From Spirochaetaceae bacterium (GTDB lineage Bacteria; Spirochaetota; Spirochaetia; Treponematales; Breznakiellaceae): DNA of 8,348 bases. The stretch is taken from contig JAITRV010000043.1 of NCBI GenBank assembly GCA_031288215.1, forward strand, positions 1 through 8,348, read 5' to 3'. The notes beneath the pieces were generated by a model. The model was given only the letters and a program-made list of their open reading frames with translations, had not been told where the DNA came from and made no database searches. A program made the translations under genes and the position numbers. Positions 1-6,334 of the stretch are shown here, piece after piece (position 1 is the stretch's first letter; each line of letters opens with the position of its first letter).

Positions 1-460
1 CCGTGATGCCGTATTTTTTCGCCTTTTCCACAATGGTAACGGCAATGTCAAATTTTACCTTGGCATCCTCGGAAATGCCGTTGTTGTCGCAGGTGAGGGC
101 CACGATCTTCCATGCGGAATCCGCCACCTTGGGCAACAGGATCTCGCATTTTCCGTGTTCCTCAGAAACGGAATTCAACATCCCCGGCCTCTTTGCGAGC
201 GGTATCATGTCAAGGATGACATGACAGTCGGAACTGTCAATACAAAGGGGGGTGTCTACCGTATCCTGTACGATATTGATGAGCCAGGCGAGGGTCTCCC
301 GCTCCTTTTCAGGGCTGGTACCGGCGGCAACATCAATATAATCCACCCCCGTTTCGGCCTGCCTCCGCGCCAGGTTTCTGATAAACTCCTCATCCCGGTC
401 CGCGATAGCCTTCGCGGTGGAAGGAATAGACCCATTGATCTTCTCGCCAATAATAATCAT
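1..460 (-). CDS. Methyltetrahydrofolate:corrinoid methyltransferase-like protein (partial, C-terminus off window)
   Basis: This gene starts at ATG 460-458 and runs off the left edge; 153 codons are visible. The N-terminus (MIIIGEKINGSIPSTAKAI) and the segments GVDYIDVAAGT (38-48), PLCIDSSD (71-78), MLNSVSEE (94-101) and IVALTCDNNGI (119-129) fit the first half of a pterin-binding TIM barrel of the dihydropteroate synthase/AcsE/MtgA type. Asp75 and Asn96 fall at the positions of the pterin-contacting Asp75 and Asn96 that I recall for Moorella AcsE; the later Asp160 and Asn199 would be outside the window. Family role: cytoplasmic transfer of a methyl group between tetrahydrofolate and a protein-bound cobalamin. 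A good AAGGAAG ribosome site lies 9 bases before the ATG. The gene is divergent from the LysR regulator, and a corrinoid protein gene lies nearby, supporting a methyl-transfer role. Whether it is AcsE proper (Wood-Ljungdahl) or an MtgA-like enzyme for a methylated substrate cannot be told from half a gene. Confidence 0.88.
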   Translation of the reverse strand, partial: MIIIGEKINGSIPSTAKAIADRDEEFIRNLARRQAETGVDYIDVAAGTSPEKERETLAWLINIVQDTVDTPLCIDSSDCHVILDMIPLAKRPGMLNSVSEEHGKCEILLPKVADSAWKIVALTCDNNGISEDAKVKFDIAVTIVEKAKKYGIT

Positions 461-489
461 ACGTTTCCGCTTCCTTACCGTTAGTCTTA

Positions 490-506
490 TGTAGAGATAT
501 GCTACA
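490..506. promoter_or_regulatory. 17-bp dyad resembling a LysR-type binding box
   Basis: TGTAG-N7-CTACA is a perfect inverted repeat with 5-bp arms, and within it T492-N11-A504 matches the T-N11-A pattern known for LysR-family sites. It lies in the divergent region between the regulator and the methyltransferase and overlaps the candidate -10 of the latter. Binding by the neighbouring regulator is inferred, not shown. Confidence 0.4.
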
Positions 507-527
507 ATGGTTCAGCGGATATGTAAA
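490..527 (-). promoter_or_regulatory. Candidate promoter of the methyltransferase gene
   Basis: On the minus strand TTTACA (527-522) is followed after 17 bases by TAGCAT (504-499), which would start transcription near 492 and give a leader of about 32 bases containing the ribosome site. The -35 matches consensus at 5 of 6 positions and the -10 at 4 of 6, so this is a weak promoter that may need activation. A dyad symmetric element covers the -10. Confidence 0.4.
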
Positions 528-543
528 ACAAAATTTTTTTTGA

Positions 544-571
544 TTGACACAACCAGAAGTTGTGGTATAAT
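544..571 (+). promoter_or_regulatory. Near-perfect sigma-70 promoter of the lysR-type gene
   Basis: TTGACA (544-549), a 16-bp spacer and TATAAT (566-571) are exact consensus hexamers, and TG at 563-564 gives an extended -10. An A/T tract at about 525-541 just upstream could act as an UP element. With the usual spacing (last T of the -10 at -7), transcription would start at 578, the first base of the start codon. Confidence 0.85.
548..564. promoter_or_regulatory. Perfect 6-5-6 operator-like dyad in the lysR promoter spacer
   Basis: CACAAC-CAGAA-GTTGTG is a perfect inverted repeat that fills the space between the -35 and -10 elements, overlapping the last two bases of the -35. A protein bound here would block RNA polymerase, so autorepression by the encoded LysR-type regulator is the simplest reading. 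It is not a T-N11-A site, so a different repressor is possible. Confidence 0.55.
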
Positions 572-577
572 AGATCC

Positions 578-1453
578 ATGGAATACCATCAGCTGCTTAA
601 TTTCCTCGGGGTTTGTGAGGAAAAGAATTTTACCAAGGCCTCAAAACGGCGCTTTATCACCCAGCAGGGGATCAGCAAATCCATCAAAGAACTGGAAAAT
701 GAACTGGAGGTTCCCCTGTTCTTCCGGACCCGCCAGGGTATCGTCCTCACCGAATTCGGTATCGCCCTGGAAAAGGCGGCAAAGACCTCTGTTAACCAGT
801 ACCATTATATCCTGGATACCATGAAGCAGCTCAAGGAAAAAACCCGGGGCTTTATCTCCATCGGCATCGTCAACGGCCTCAACGACATACTCCCCCTGAA
901 TTTCTTCAAGACCTTTCTTGACCCCCGCAGGGATATTTCCCTGAATCTTATGAGCTTTACCGATGACGAATGTCAGGACGCGATTGCGGAACACAAGCTT
1001 CAAGTGGGCCTCTCCCCCGCTCCGGTGGATTCAAGCCGCTTCGAGTCCCGGTTCAGCAAAAAAAGCGAGATCGGCCTCATCACGGGAAAAAAACACCGGC
1101 TTTCCGGACGGCCCTCCATAAGGATGCGGGAATTGCGGGACGAGGAGGTGATCATCCTGAACTACAACAAATACCTCATTGATATGTGCGCCATGAACGG
1201 GATCAGATCCATTATTCACCTCAAGGCATCGGAGATAAGCCTGATCTACGAACTCTGCAGTACCAACCGTATCGTGGCTTTTTGGGCGGATTCCATCTAC
1301 CGCTTTCCCGGCCTTGCCCATATTGAGGTGGAGGATATAGAGGTATACCGGGAATACCATCTTATCGTAAACAGGCATGTCTATATCAGCGACGCGGCGG
1401 AACAGTTCATTTCCTATGCGGAACGGGAACTTGCCAAGGCGGAACCGGAATAA
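578..1453 (+). CDS. LysR-family transcriptional regulator
   Basis: The 291-residue product has normal LysR-type length. Residues 1-60 form the winged helix-turn-helix: QLLNFLGVCEEKNFTKAS leads into the recognition region ITQQGISKSIKELENEL (27-43) and then VPLFFRTRQGIVLTEFG (45-61). Residues from about 90 onward fit the two-lobed periplasmic-binding-like effector domain (GFISIGIVNG at its start). I chose ATG 578 because the family domain begins there; an in-frame TTG at 560 lies inside the promoter. No ribosome site precedes the ATG, because the -10 box ends six bases before it. The gene is divergent from the methyltransferase gene and convergent with the corrinoid gene, so it probably controls methyl-group metabolism. 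The effector is unknown. Confidence 0.93.
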   Translation: MEYHQLLNFLGVCEEKNFTKASKRRFITQQGISKSIKELENELEVPLFFRTRQGIVLTEFGIALEKAAKTSVNQYHYILDTMKQLKEKTRGFISIGIVNGLNDILPLNFFKTFLDPRRDISLNLMSFTDDECQDAIAEHKLQVGLSPAPVDSSRFESRFSKKSEIGLITGKKHRLSGRPSIRMRELRDEEVIILNYNKYLIDMCAMNGIRSIIHLKASEISLIYELCSTNRIVAFWADSIYRFPGLAHIEVEDIEVYREYHLIVNRHVYISDAAEQFISYAERELAKAEPE

Positions 1454-1474
1454 GGAACCTTAAAACAGAGGGCC

Positions 1475-2110
1475 TTAAAACCAGGTATCGAAGATCTTTA
1501 CCGATTCGGCGGCGTTCTTGCTCCAGGCATCGGCGCCCACATAGCGGCAGATCTCTTCGGTTACCACGCTCCCCCCGATGGTGATCTTAAGCCCCTCCCG
1601 CAGCCCCGCCTCTTGAATGGCATCCACGGTACGTTTCATTGAGGCTATGGAAAGGGTCAACACCCCCGAAAGCCCCAGAACCTGGGGTCGAAATTTCCGC
1701 ACGGCAAGAACAAAGGCGTCGGGTTTTTGATCCACCCCGATATCTTCCACTCTGAAACCGGAAAGCTCTATCAAGCCCTTAAAGAGTTTCTTGCCTATGT
1801 CGTGAACATCCCCCTCCACCGTACCGAGTACCACGAGACCCCGGGATCTGTCCTTCCTGACCCCCATAAAGAGCCTGAGTTTGTCTATGGAAGTATCTAA
1901 GAGTTCTCCGGCAAAAATCAGATCCCCTGCGCAGTATTTACCTATCTCAAAGCGGTTTCCCACGATTTCCATACCCTGATGAAAGGCTTCTACCACTTCC
2001 CAGGTTTCCCTGTCGCCCGGATTTGAAGAAATGAATTCTTCCAGGAGCTTCTGTATCTTCTCCTCATCCAGTCTCCCAACGGTTTCCCTCAATACATCCA
2101 GCTCGATCAC
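1475..2110 (-). CDS. Corrinoid (B12-binding) methyltransferase-cognate protein
   Basis: This 211-residue protein has the architecture of MtaC/MtbC/MttC/MtgC corrinoid carriers. An N-terminal helical cap domain (about 5-85) is followed by a Rossmann-like B12-binding domain. The diagnostic DxHxxG motif is D101-V-H103-D-I-G106, whose histidine is the lower axial cobalt ligand in the family. SGVLTLS (148-154), GGSV (179-182) and GADAW (192-196) are the other expected cobalamin-pocket segments. The protein accepts a methyl group from a substrate-specific methyltransferase and hands it to a second methyltransferase such as the one encoded at the left edge. The start is GTG at 2110-2108, with AAGGGG about 10 bases upstream. 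The substrate (methoxyaromatic, methylamine, betaine or other) cannot be deduced, as the substrate-specific partner is not in the window. Its stop codon lies 21 bases from that of the convergent regulator. Confidence 0.93.
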   Translation of the reverse strand: MIELDVLRETVGRLDEEKIQKLLEEFISSNPGDRETWEVVEAFHQGMEIVGNRFEIGKYCAGDLIFAGELLDTSIDKLRLFMGVRKDRSRGLVVLGTVEGDVHDIGKKLFKGLIELSGFRVEDIGVDQKPDAFVLAVRKFRPQVLGLSGVLTLSIASMKRTVDAIQEAGLREGLKITIGGSVVTEEICRYVGADAWSKNAAESVKIFDTWF

Positions 2111-2147
2111 TTTTATGTGCCCCTTTTTTCCGTGGGTAGTAGCTACA

Positions 2148-2187
2148 TATCAGATTATACCATAAACTTATCAGATTATACCATAAA
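2148..2187. repeat. 19-bp tandem direct repeat, 21-bp period
   Basis: The unit TATCAGATTATACCATAAA occurs perfectly at 2148-2166 and 2169-2187, separated by CT. The 21-bp period is two turns of B-DNA, so both copies face the same side of the helix. Read on the minus strand each unit contains TATGGTATAAT, an extended -10 element directed at the corrinoid gene. Confidence 0.9.
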
Positions 2188-2202
2188 TAGAGAACTTAGC
2201 AA
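2154..2202 (-). promoter_or_regulatory. Tandem extended -10 promoters of the corrinoid protein gene
   Basis: On the minus strand TGGTATAAT occurs with its TATAAT at 2180-2175 and again at 2159-2154. The upstream one has TTGCTA (2202-2197) 16 bp away as a plausible -35. The second has no good -35 and would rely on the extended -10. The corresponding leaders would be about 58 and 37 bases long, too short for a cobalamin riboswitch. An 11-bp palindrome, ATCAT-T-ATGAT (2202-2212), abuts the -35. Confidence 0.6.
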
Positions 2203-2221
2203 TCATTATGATGCCGGTATC

Positions 2222-2251
2222 TTGAAAAAAATTCCCCCTTTTCGATATGAT
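2222..2251 (+). promoter_or_regulatory. Promoter of the phosphofructokinase gene
   Basis: TTGAAA (2222-2227), an 18-bp spacer and TATGAT (2246-2251) match consensus at 5 of 6 positions in each hexamer. Predicted start is near 2258, giving a leader of about 32 bases that ends in AAGGAG (2278-2283), six bases before the ATG. Confidence 0.65.
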
Positions 2252-2289
2252 AAGGGAAACATCTTTAGAGAACATAAAAGGAGACGTGC

Positions 2290-3960
2290 ATGGAAGTTTC
2301 AGCCTTACAGAACGCCCGGTATGCCTATGAGCCTAAGCTGCCCGGAGCATTAGCCCGGGAATTGGAACAAATAGCCCCGGAATACGGGGATCCCACCGAG
2401 TCGATACAGGATCAGGAGGAGATCCGGCGGATTTTTCAGTACAGCTACGGAAAACCCCTGGTAACCTTCACCGGGGGGAATAACGACAAAATCCGGCGGA
2501 AATTAACCGTGGCCGTGATCCTTTCCGGGGGGCAGGCCCCGGGAGGGCATAACGTCATCGCCGGCCTCTTTGACGGATTGAAGCGGGGTAACGGCGAATC
2601 AAAACTCTACGGATTTCTCGGGGGGCCCAAGGGGCTTTTGGAGAACAAAACCCTGGAGATAGACGCCCGCCTCATCGATCAATACCGCAATACCGGGGGA
2701 TTCGACCTGATCGGTTCCGGAAGGGATAAGATCGAAACCCTGGACCAATGTGCCGCCGCCATGGAAAATGCCCACGCGCTGAAGCTGGATGCGGTGGTTA
2801 TCATCGGGGGTGACGATTCCAATACCAATGCGGCCCTGCTGGCGGAATATTTCCTTGAACGGGGCTCCCCGATTCAGGTCATAAGCTGCCCCAAGACCAT
2901 AGACGGGGATCTCAAGAACGAGTACATCGAAGTTTCCTTCGGCTTCGATACGGCGGTGAAGCTCTACAGCGAACTTATCGGCAACATAGAGCGGGACGCC
3001 AACAGCGCCAAGAAGTACTGGCACTTTATCAAGCTCATGGGCCGGGCCGCCAGCCACATCGCCCTGGAATGCGCCCTCCAGACCCAGCCCAATATCTGCC
3101 TGGTCTCGGAGGAGGTGGAGGCAAAACACCAGTCCCTCACCGAAATCGTGGACCAGATATGCGCCTCCGTGGTCAAACGGGCCGAAAACAAGGAAGATTT
3201 CGGCGTGGTCCTGATCCCCGAGGGGCTCGTGGAATTCATCCCGGAAATGAAAAAACTCATTGATGAACTGAACGATGTCATGTCCCTTGACGCGGAACAC
3301 TTCGGCAGCCTCAAGGGCTTCGACGCCCAGGAGCAATGGCTGAAGGGGAAACTGGACCCGGAATCCTGGAACCTTTTCAGGAGCCTCCCCGCGGATATCG
3401 CCATGCAGCTCCTCTCGGACCGGGACCCCCACGGGAACGTCCAGGTTTCCCGGATTGAGACTGAACAGCTCCTGATGCGGATGGTGAAGAAGCGGCTGGG
3501 GGAAATGAAAAAGGCCGGTACCTACGGGGGAAAATTCAGCTCCCTGGGGCACTTCTTCGGCTATGAGGGCCGTTGCGCCTTCCCCAGCAACTTTGACGCG
3601 GACTACTGCTATAGCCTGGGGGTCAACGCCTTTGCCCTCATCGCCTCGGGTCTTACCGGGTACCTCTCCTCGGTGCGGAACCTCACCGCCCCGGCGGATC
3701 AGTGGATAGCCGGAGGGATCCCCCTCACCATGATGATGAACATGGAACACCGCAAGGGGACCAGGGTGCCGGTGATCAAGAAGGCCCTGGTGGATCTGGA
3801 TGGCGCGCCCTTTAAGACCTTCGCCTCCCTCAGGGACACCTGGGCGGTGAAGACCTCCTTCGTCTATCCCGGACCCATCCAATACTTCGGTCCCCCGGAG
3901 CTTTGCGACCGGCCCACCAAGACCCTGCTCCTGGAACACCCCCGGAAGGGAGGGGCCTGA
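2290..3960 (+). CDS. pfp: Pyrophosphate-dependent 6-phosphofructokinase (long form)
   Basis: The 556-residue product matches the long (about 550-residue) PPi-dependent phosphofructokinases of spirochaetes and plants. It interconverts fructose 6-phosphate plus PPi and fructose 1,6-bisphosphate plus phosphate, a reversible step usable in glycolysis and gluconeogenesis. Visible motifs: SGGQAPGGHN (79-88) at the phosphoryl-donor loop, GSGRDKIET (142-150), GGDDSN (173-178), PKTIDGD (201-207) with the catalytic aspartates, MGRAASH (250-256) and PEGLVE (310-315) for sugar-phosphate binding. Asp at the second D of GGDDS, where ATP enzymes have Gly, together with Lys in PKTIDGD, is the known mark of PPi rather than ATP use. 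The start is secure: a strong ribosome site precedes it and the N-terminus fits the family. The gene is monocistronic, with its own promoter and a hairpin 126 bases beyond the stop. Confidence 0.96.
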   Translation: MEVSALQNARYAYEPKLPGALARELEQIAPEYGDPTESIQDQEEIRRIFQYSYGKPLVTFTGGNNDKIRRKLTVAVILSGGQAPGGHNVIAGLFDGLKRGNGESKLYGFLGGPKGLLENKTLEIDARLIDQYRNTGGFDLIGSGRDKIETLDQCAAAMENAHALKLDAVVIIGGDDSNTNAALLAEYFLERGSPIQVISCPKTIDGDLKNEYIEVSFGFDTAVKLYSELIGNIERDANSAKKYWHFIKLMGRAASHIALECALQTQPNICLVSEEVEAKHQSLTEIVDQICASVVKRAENKEDFGVVLIPEGLVEFIPEMKKLIDELNDVMSLDAEHFGSLKGFDAQEQWLKGKLDPESWNLFRSLPADIAMQLLSDRDPHGNVQVSRIETEQLLMRMVKKRLGEMKKAGTYGGKFSSLGHFFGYEGRCAFPSNFDADYCYSLGVNAFALIASGLTGYLSSVRNLTAPADQWIAGGIPLTMMMNMEHRKGTRVPVIKKALVDLDGAPFKTFASLRDTWAVKTSFVYPGPIQYFGPPELCDRPTKTLLLEHPRKGGA

Positions 3961-4085
3961 AGCAATAGGGGTGGCAGGAGGGCCGCCCTCCGCCGCCCTC
4001 TGAGGGCCGGCGCCCCCGGAGGAGATCTTTGCGGGTAATGGCGGATCTTCGGTCCGATCAGCCTCCGGCGGGAACCGTTTGCGAG
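3961..4085. other. GC-rich noncoding spacer after the phosphofructokinase gene
   Basis: No coding signal is seen. It contains two small GC-rich inverted repeats in series: GGAGGG-CCG-CCCTCC (3977-3991) and GCCCT-CTG-AGGGC (3995-4007). Neither is followed by a T tract, so they are not clear intrinsic terminators, but they would fold in the 3' untranslated region of the phosphofructokinase mRNA and might protect its end. Confidence 0.5.
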
Positions 4086-4125
4086 GTATACCTCTTCATT
4101 TTATGAAGAGGTATACTATATTTAG
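4086..4125 (+). terminator. Strong hairpin between convergent pfp and ftsH, probable terminator
   Basis: Bases 4086-4099 and 4103-4116 form a perfect 14-bp stem with a TTT loop. On the plus strand it is followed by TATATTTAG, a weak U-rich tail, which suits termination of the phosphofructokinase transcript. On the minus strand the hairpin follows ftsH but lacks a T tract, so it is a less certain ftsH terminator. The left arm contains the 10-bp palindrome AGGTATACCT (4084-4093). Confidence 0.6.
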
Positions 4126-4131
4126 TGCGCA

Positions 4132-4146
4132 CAGCTTAACAAGCTG
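4132..4146 (-). other. Small hairpin directly after the ftsH stop codon
   Basis: CAGCTT-AAC-AAGCTG is a perfect 6-bp stem with a 3-base loop, abutting the ftsH TAG stop at 4149-4147. It has no T tract on either strand. It may form part of the ftsH 3' end structure together with the adjacent palindrome GTGCGCAC (4125-4132) and the 14-bp hairpin. Confidence 0.4.
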
Positions 4147-6129
4147 CTAAGCGATCTCCTTGTCCCGGAGGATCTCCATAAACTCAAGCCCCGTGATGGT
4201 TTCCTTCTCGATGAGGAATTCGGCAATGGCGGAGAGTTTTTCCCGGTTTTCCTCCAGGAGGGCCAGGGCCTTTTCGTGGCACTGGGCGATAATCCGGGCG
4301 ACCTCCCGGTCCACCGCCGCGCCGGAGGCTTCCGAGGCGGTGAAGACGTTCCGTCCGTCCAGGTATTGGTTTTGCAGGCTCTCCAGGGCCATCATGCCGA
4401 ATTCATCGCTCATGCCGTATTGGGTAACCATGCTCCGGGCGAGTTTCGTGGCCCGTTCGATGTCGTTGGATGCCCCGGTGCTGGCCTCGCCGAATTCGAT
4501 CTCCTCCGCGGCCCGGCCCGCCAAAAGCACCGTGATCTGGGCGAGGAGTTCCGACTTGGTCATCAGGTAGCGCTCCTCCTCCGGGGCGTTCATGGTATAC
4601 CCCAGGGCCCCCATGGTCCGGGGGACGATGGTGATCTTCTGTACCGGCAGGGAGGAGCTTCGGTCCGGCTGCAGCGCCGTGGCCAGGGCATGGCCGGTTT
4701 CGTGGAAGGCCACCATCCGCTTTTCCTTGGGGTTCAGGATCCGGTCCTTCTTCTCCTTCCCCGCGATGACCACCTCCACCGCCTCCATCAGATCCTCCTG
4801 GAGTACCTGGGCCCTGCCCAGCCGTACCGCCCGGAGGGCCGCCTCGTTGACCATATTGGCCAGATCCGCCCCGGTGGCTCCGCTGGTGCTCAGGGCGATA
4901 GCCCGGAAGTCTACACCCTCCCCCAGGACGACCTTCTTGCCGTGGACCGCCAGGATCGCCTCCCGGCCGGGGAGGTCCGGTTTTTCCACAATCACCCGCC
5001 GGTCAAAGCGGCCGGGCCTGAGCAGGGCCTTGTCGAGGATCTCCGGCCGGTTGGTGGCGGCCAGGATCAGGATGGCCTTGGAAGAGGCAAATCCGTCCAT
5101 CTCCGAGAGGAGCTGGTTCAGAGTCTGCTCCCGTTCATCGTTGCTCCCTATCTGGTTATCCCGGCTCTTGCCGATGGCGTCAATTTCGTCAATGAAGATG
5201 ATGCAGGGGGCGTGCTTTCCCGCCTGCTCAAAGAGGTCCCGGACCCGGCTCGCCCCGACCCCCACGAACATCTCCACAAATTCGGATCCCGAAAGGGAGA
5301 AGAAGGGGACCCGGGCCTCCCCGGCCACGGCCTTGGCCAGGAGGGTTTTTCCCGTCCCCGGGGGACCCACCAGGAGGGCCCCCTTGGGCTGCTTGGCCCC
5401 GATCTTACGGTACTTTTCCGGGCTGTGGAGGAAATCCACCAGTTCCGAGAGGCTTTCCTTGGCCTCGTCCTGGCCGGCCACATCGGCAAAGGAGACCCCG
5501 GTGTTTTTCTCCATATCGTAGAACTTGGCCTTGGATTTCCCCACGCTCAGCATACCCCCCATGCCGCCTCCGAGGCGCTGGGAAAAATTCCGCATAATAA
5601 AATAGTAGATCCCGGAGAATATGAGGAGGGGAAAAACCCAACTGGAAAAGAAATCCAGGATAGGGTTCGATTGGAGGATAGGTTTGAAAAAAGCCACCTC
5701 ATGGGTGATGAGCCGCTCGGTTAAGGAAGGATCGTCGACCCTGCCGGTATAGTACACCTGCCCCTGCTGGGGGGCGGCCTGGGGAAGCAGAGCCGCTCCC
5801 GGCGTTTCCCCTCCGGTACGGGTCCGGGGATCGGCCCCGAGGATGGCGGTGAGGCGGCTCTGATCCGCCCCTTCCTTGAGGGTCAGGGCTATCTGTTCCG
5901 CGTCGAGCCTGACCCGCTCCACGAAGCCGCCTTCCACAAGCTGAATGAATTGACCGTACTCGATCTGGACCTTCCGGCTGGAGATCATGTTGTTCATAAT
6001 GATATTAAAGGCAAAGGTGACGATCACGCCGATAAGAAGAAAATGAAAAATCTGGGGAGGCTTTTTTTCCGGCGTCCCCGGTTTCTTTTTATCTTCGGTT
6101 GTTCTTTTTTCTATTTCATTGTTTTCCAT
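4147..6129 (-). CDS. ftsH: ATP-dependent zinc metalloprotease FtsH
   Basis: This 660-residue membrane protease degrades misfolded and regulatory membrane and cytosolic proteins as a hexamer. A charged cytoplasmic tail (1-27) leads to membrane segment 1 (about 28-49), an external domain (about 50-156) and membrane segment 2 (about 157-180). The AAA+ module follows: Walker A GPPGTGKT (255-262), pore loop MFVGVG (287-292), Walker B IIFIDEIDAIG (310-320) and second region of homology ATNRPEILDKALLRPGRFDRR (358-378) with arginine fingers. The protease domain has HETGH (476-480), with Asp556 (in STGASNDIERAT) as the likely third zinc ligand. The external domain, about 105 residues, is longer than in E. 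coli owing to a Pro/Gly/Ala/Gln-rich stretch (100-123). ATG 6129-6127 is the only Met before the first membrane segment, yet no ribosome site is visible in the 25 bases before it. Confidence 0.97.
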   Translation of the reverse strand: MENNEIEKRTTEDKKKPGTPEKKPPQIFHFLLIGVIVTFAFNIIMNNMISSRKVQIEYGQFIQLVEGGFVERVRLDAEQIALTLKEGADQSRLTAILGADPRTRTGGETPGAALLPQAAPQQGQVYYTGRVDDPSLTERLITHEVAFFKPILQSNPILDFFSSWVFPLLIFSGIYYFIMRNFSQRLGGGMGGMLSVGKSKAKFYDMEKNTGVSFADVAGQDEAKESLSELVDFLHSPEKYRKIGAKQPKGALLVGPPGTGKTLLAKAVAGEARVPFFSLSGSEFVEMFVGVGASRVRDLFEQAGKHAPCIIFIDEIDAIGKSRDNQIGSNDEREQTLNQLLSEMDGFASSKAILILAATNRPEILDKALLRPGRFDRRVIVEKPDLPGREAILAVHGKKVVLGEGVDFRAIALSTSGATGADLANMVNEAALRAVRLGRAQVLQEDLMEAVEVVIAGKEKKDRILNPKEKRMVAFHETGHALATALQPDRSSSLPVQKITIVPRTMGALGYTMNAPEEERYLMTKSELLAQITVLLAGRAAEEIEFGEASTGASNDIERATKLARSMVTQYGMSDEFGMMALESLQNQYLDGRNVFTASEASGAAVDREVARIIAQCHEKALALLEENREKLSAIAEFLIEKETITGLEFMEILRDKEIA

Positions 6130-6334
6130 GAATCTAAGATACTAAAATTTGAAGCGGATTGGTATTTTTTTATGAGGTTTTTGTGAAATTGTGGACGTTC
6201 CGAGGTACAGGCATGTGCATCCTGCCTTCGTCCTGCCCGCAGGAGACGAATCTTGTGAATGTTCTCAATGGTGAATCCGGGCTTATTTCGGGCATGTTAT
6301 CATTGATGCAGACATTATTGAAGTTATTTGCGAT
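6130..6334. other. Divergent intergenic region between ftsH and the DUF4139 gene
   Basis: I see no credible gene. The sequence upstream of ftsH is AT-rich, and I found no convincing -35/-10 pair on the minus strand. TATCTT at 6141-6136, six bases before the ftsH ATG, is only a weak -10 candidate. A bulged inverted repeat at 6227-6250 (TTCGT-CCTG, loop CCCG, CAGG, bulge AG, ACGAA) lies in the middle. It is not followed by a T run and its role is unknown. Confidence 0.4.

Noticed and set aside
155..484. 109-codon plus-strand open frame at the left edge
   Set aside because: Antisense to the methyltransferase-like gene, whose conserved motifs are clear on the minus strand.
560..577. Upstream TTG start for the LysR-type regulator
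   Set aside because: It falls within the -35/-10 spacer and upstream of the predicted transcription start, and adds residues outside the family domain.
2111..2289. Cobalamin riboswitch upstream of the corrinoid protein gene
   Set aside because: The predicted leaders are only about 37-58 bases long and no B12-box-like conserved sequence was seen.
2599..3939. 446-codon open frame antisense to the phosphofructokinase gene
   Set aside because: Gly/Pro/His-rich product with no family resemblance; it results from GC-rich third positions of the real gene on the other strand.
4276..5724. 482-codon open frame antisense to ftsH
   Set aside because: Shadow of ftsH, which has every catalytic motif in its own frame; the antisense product is low complexity.
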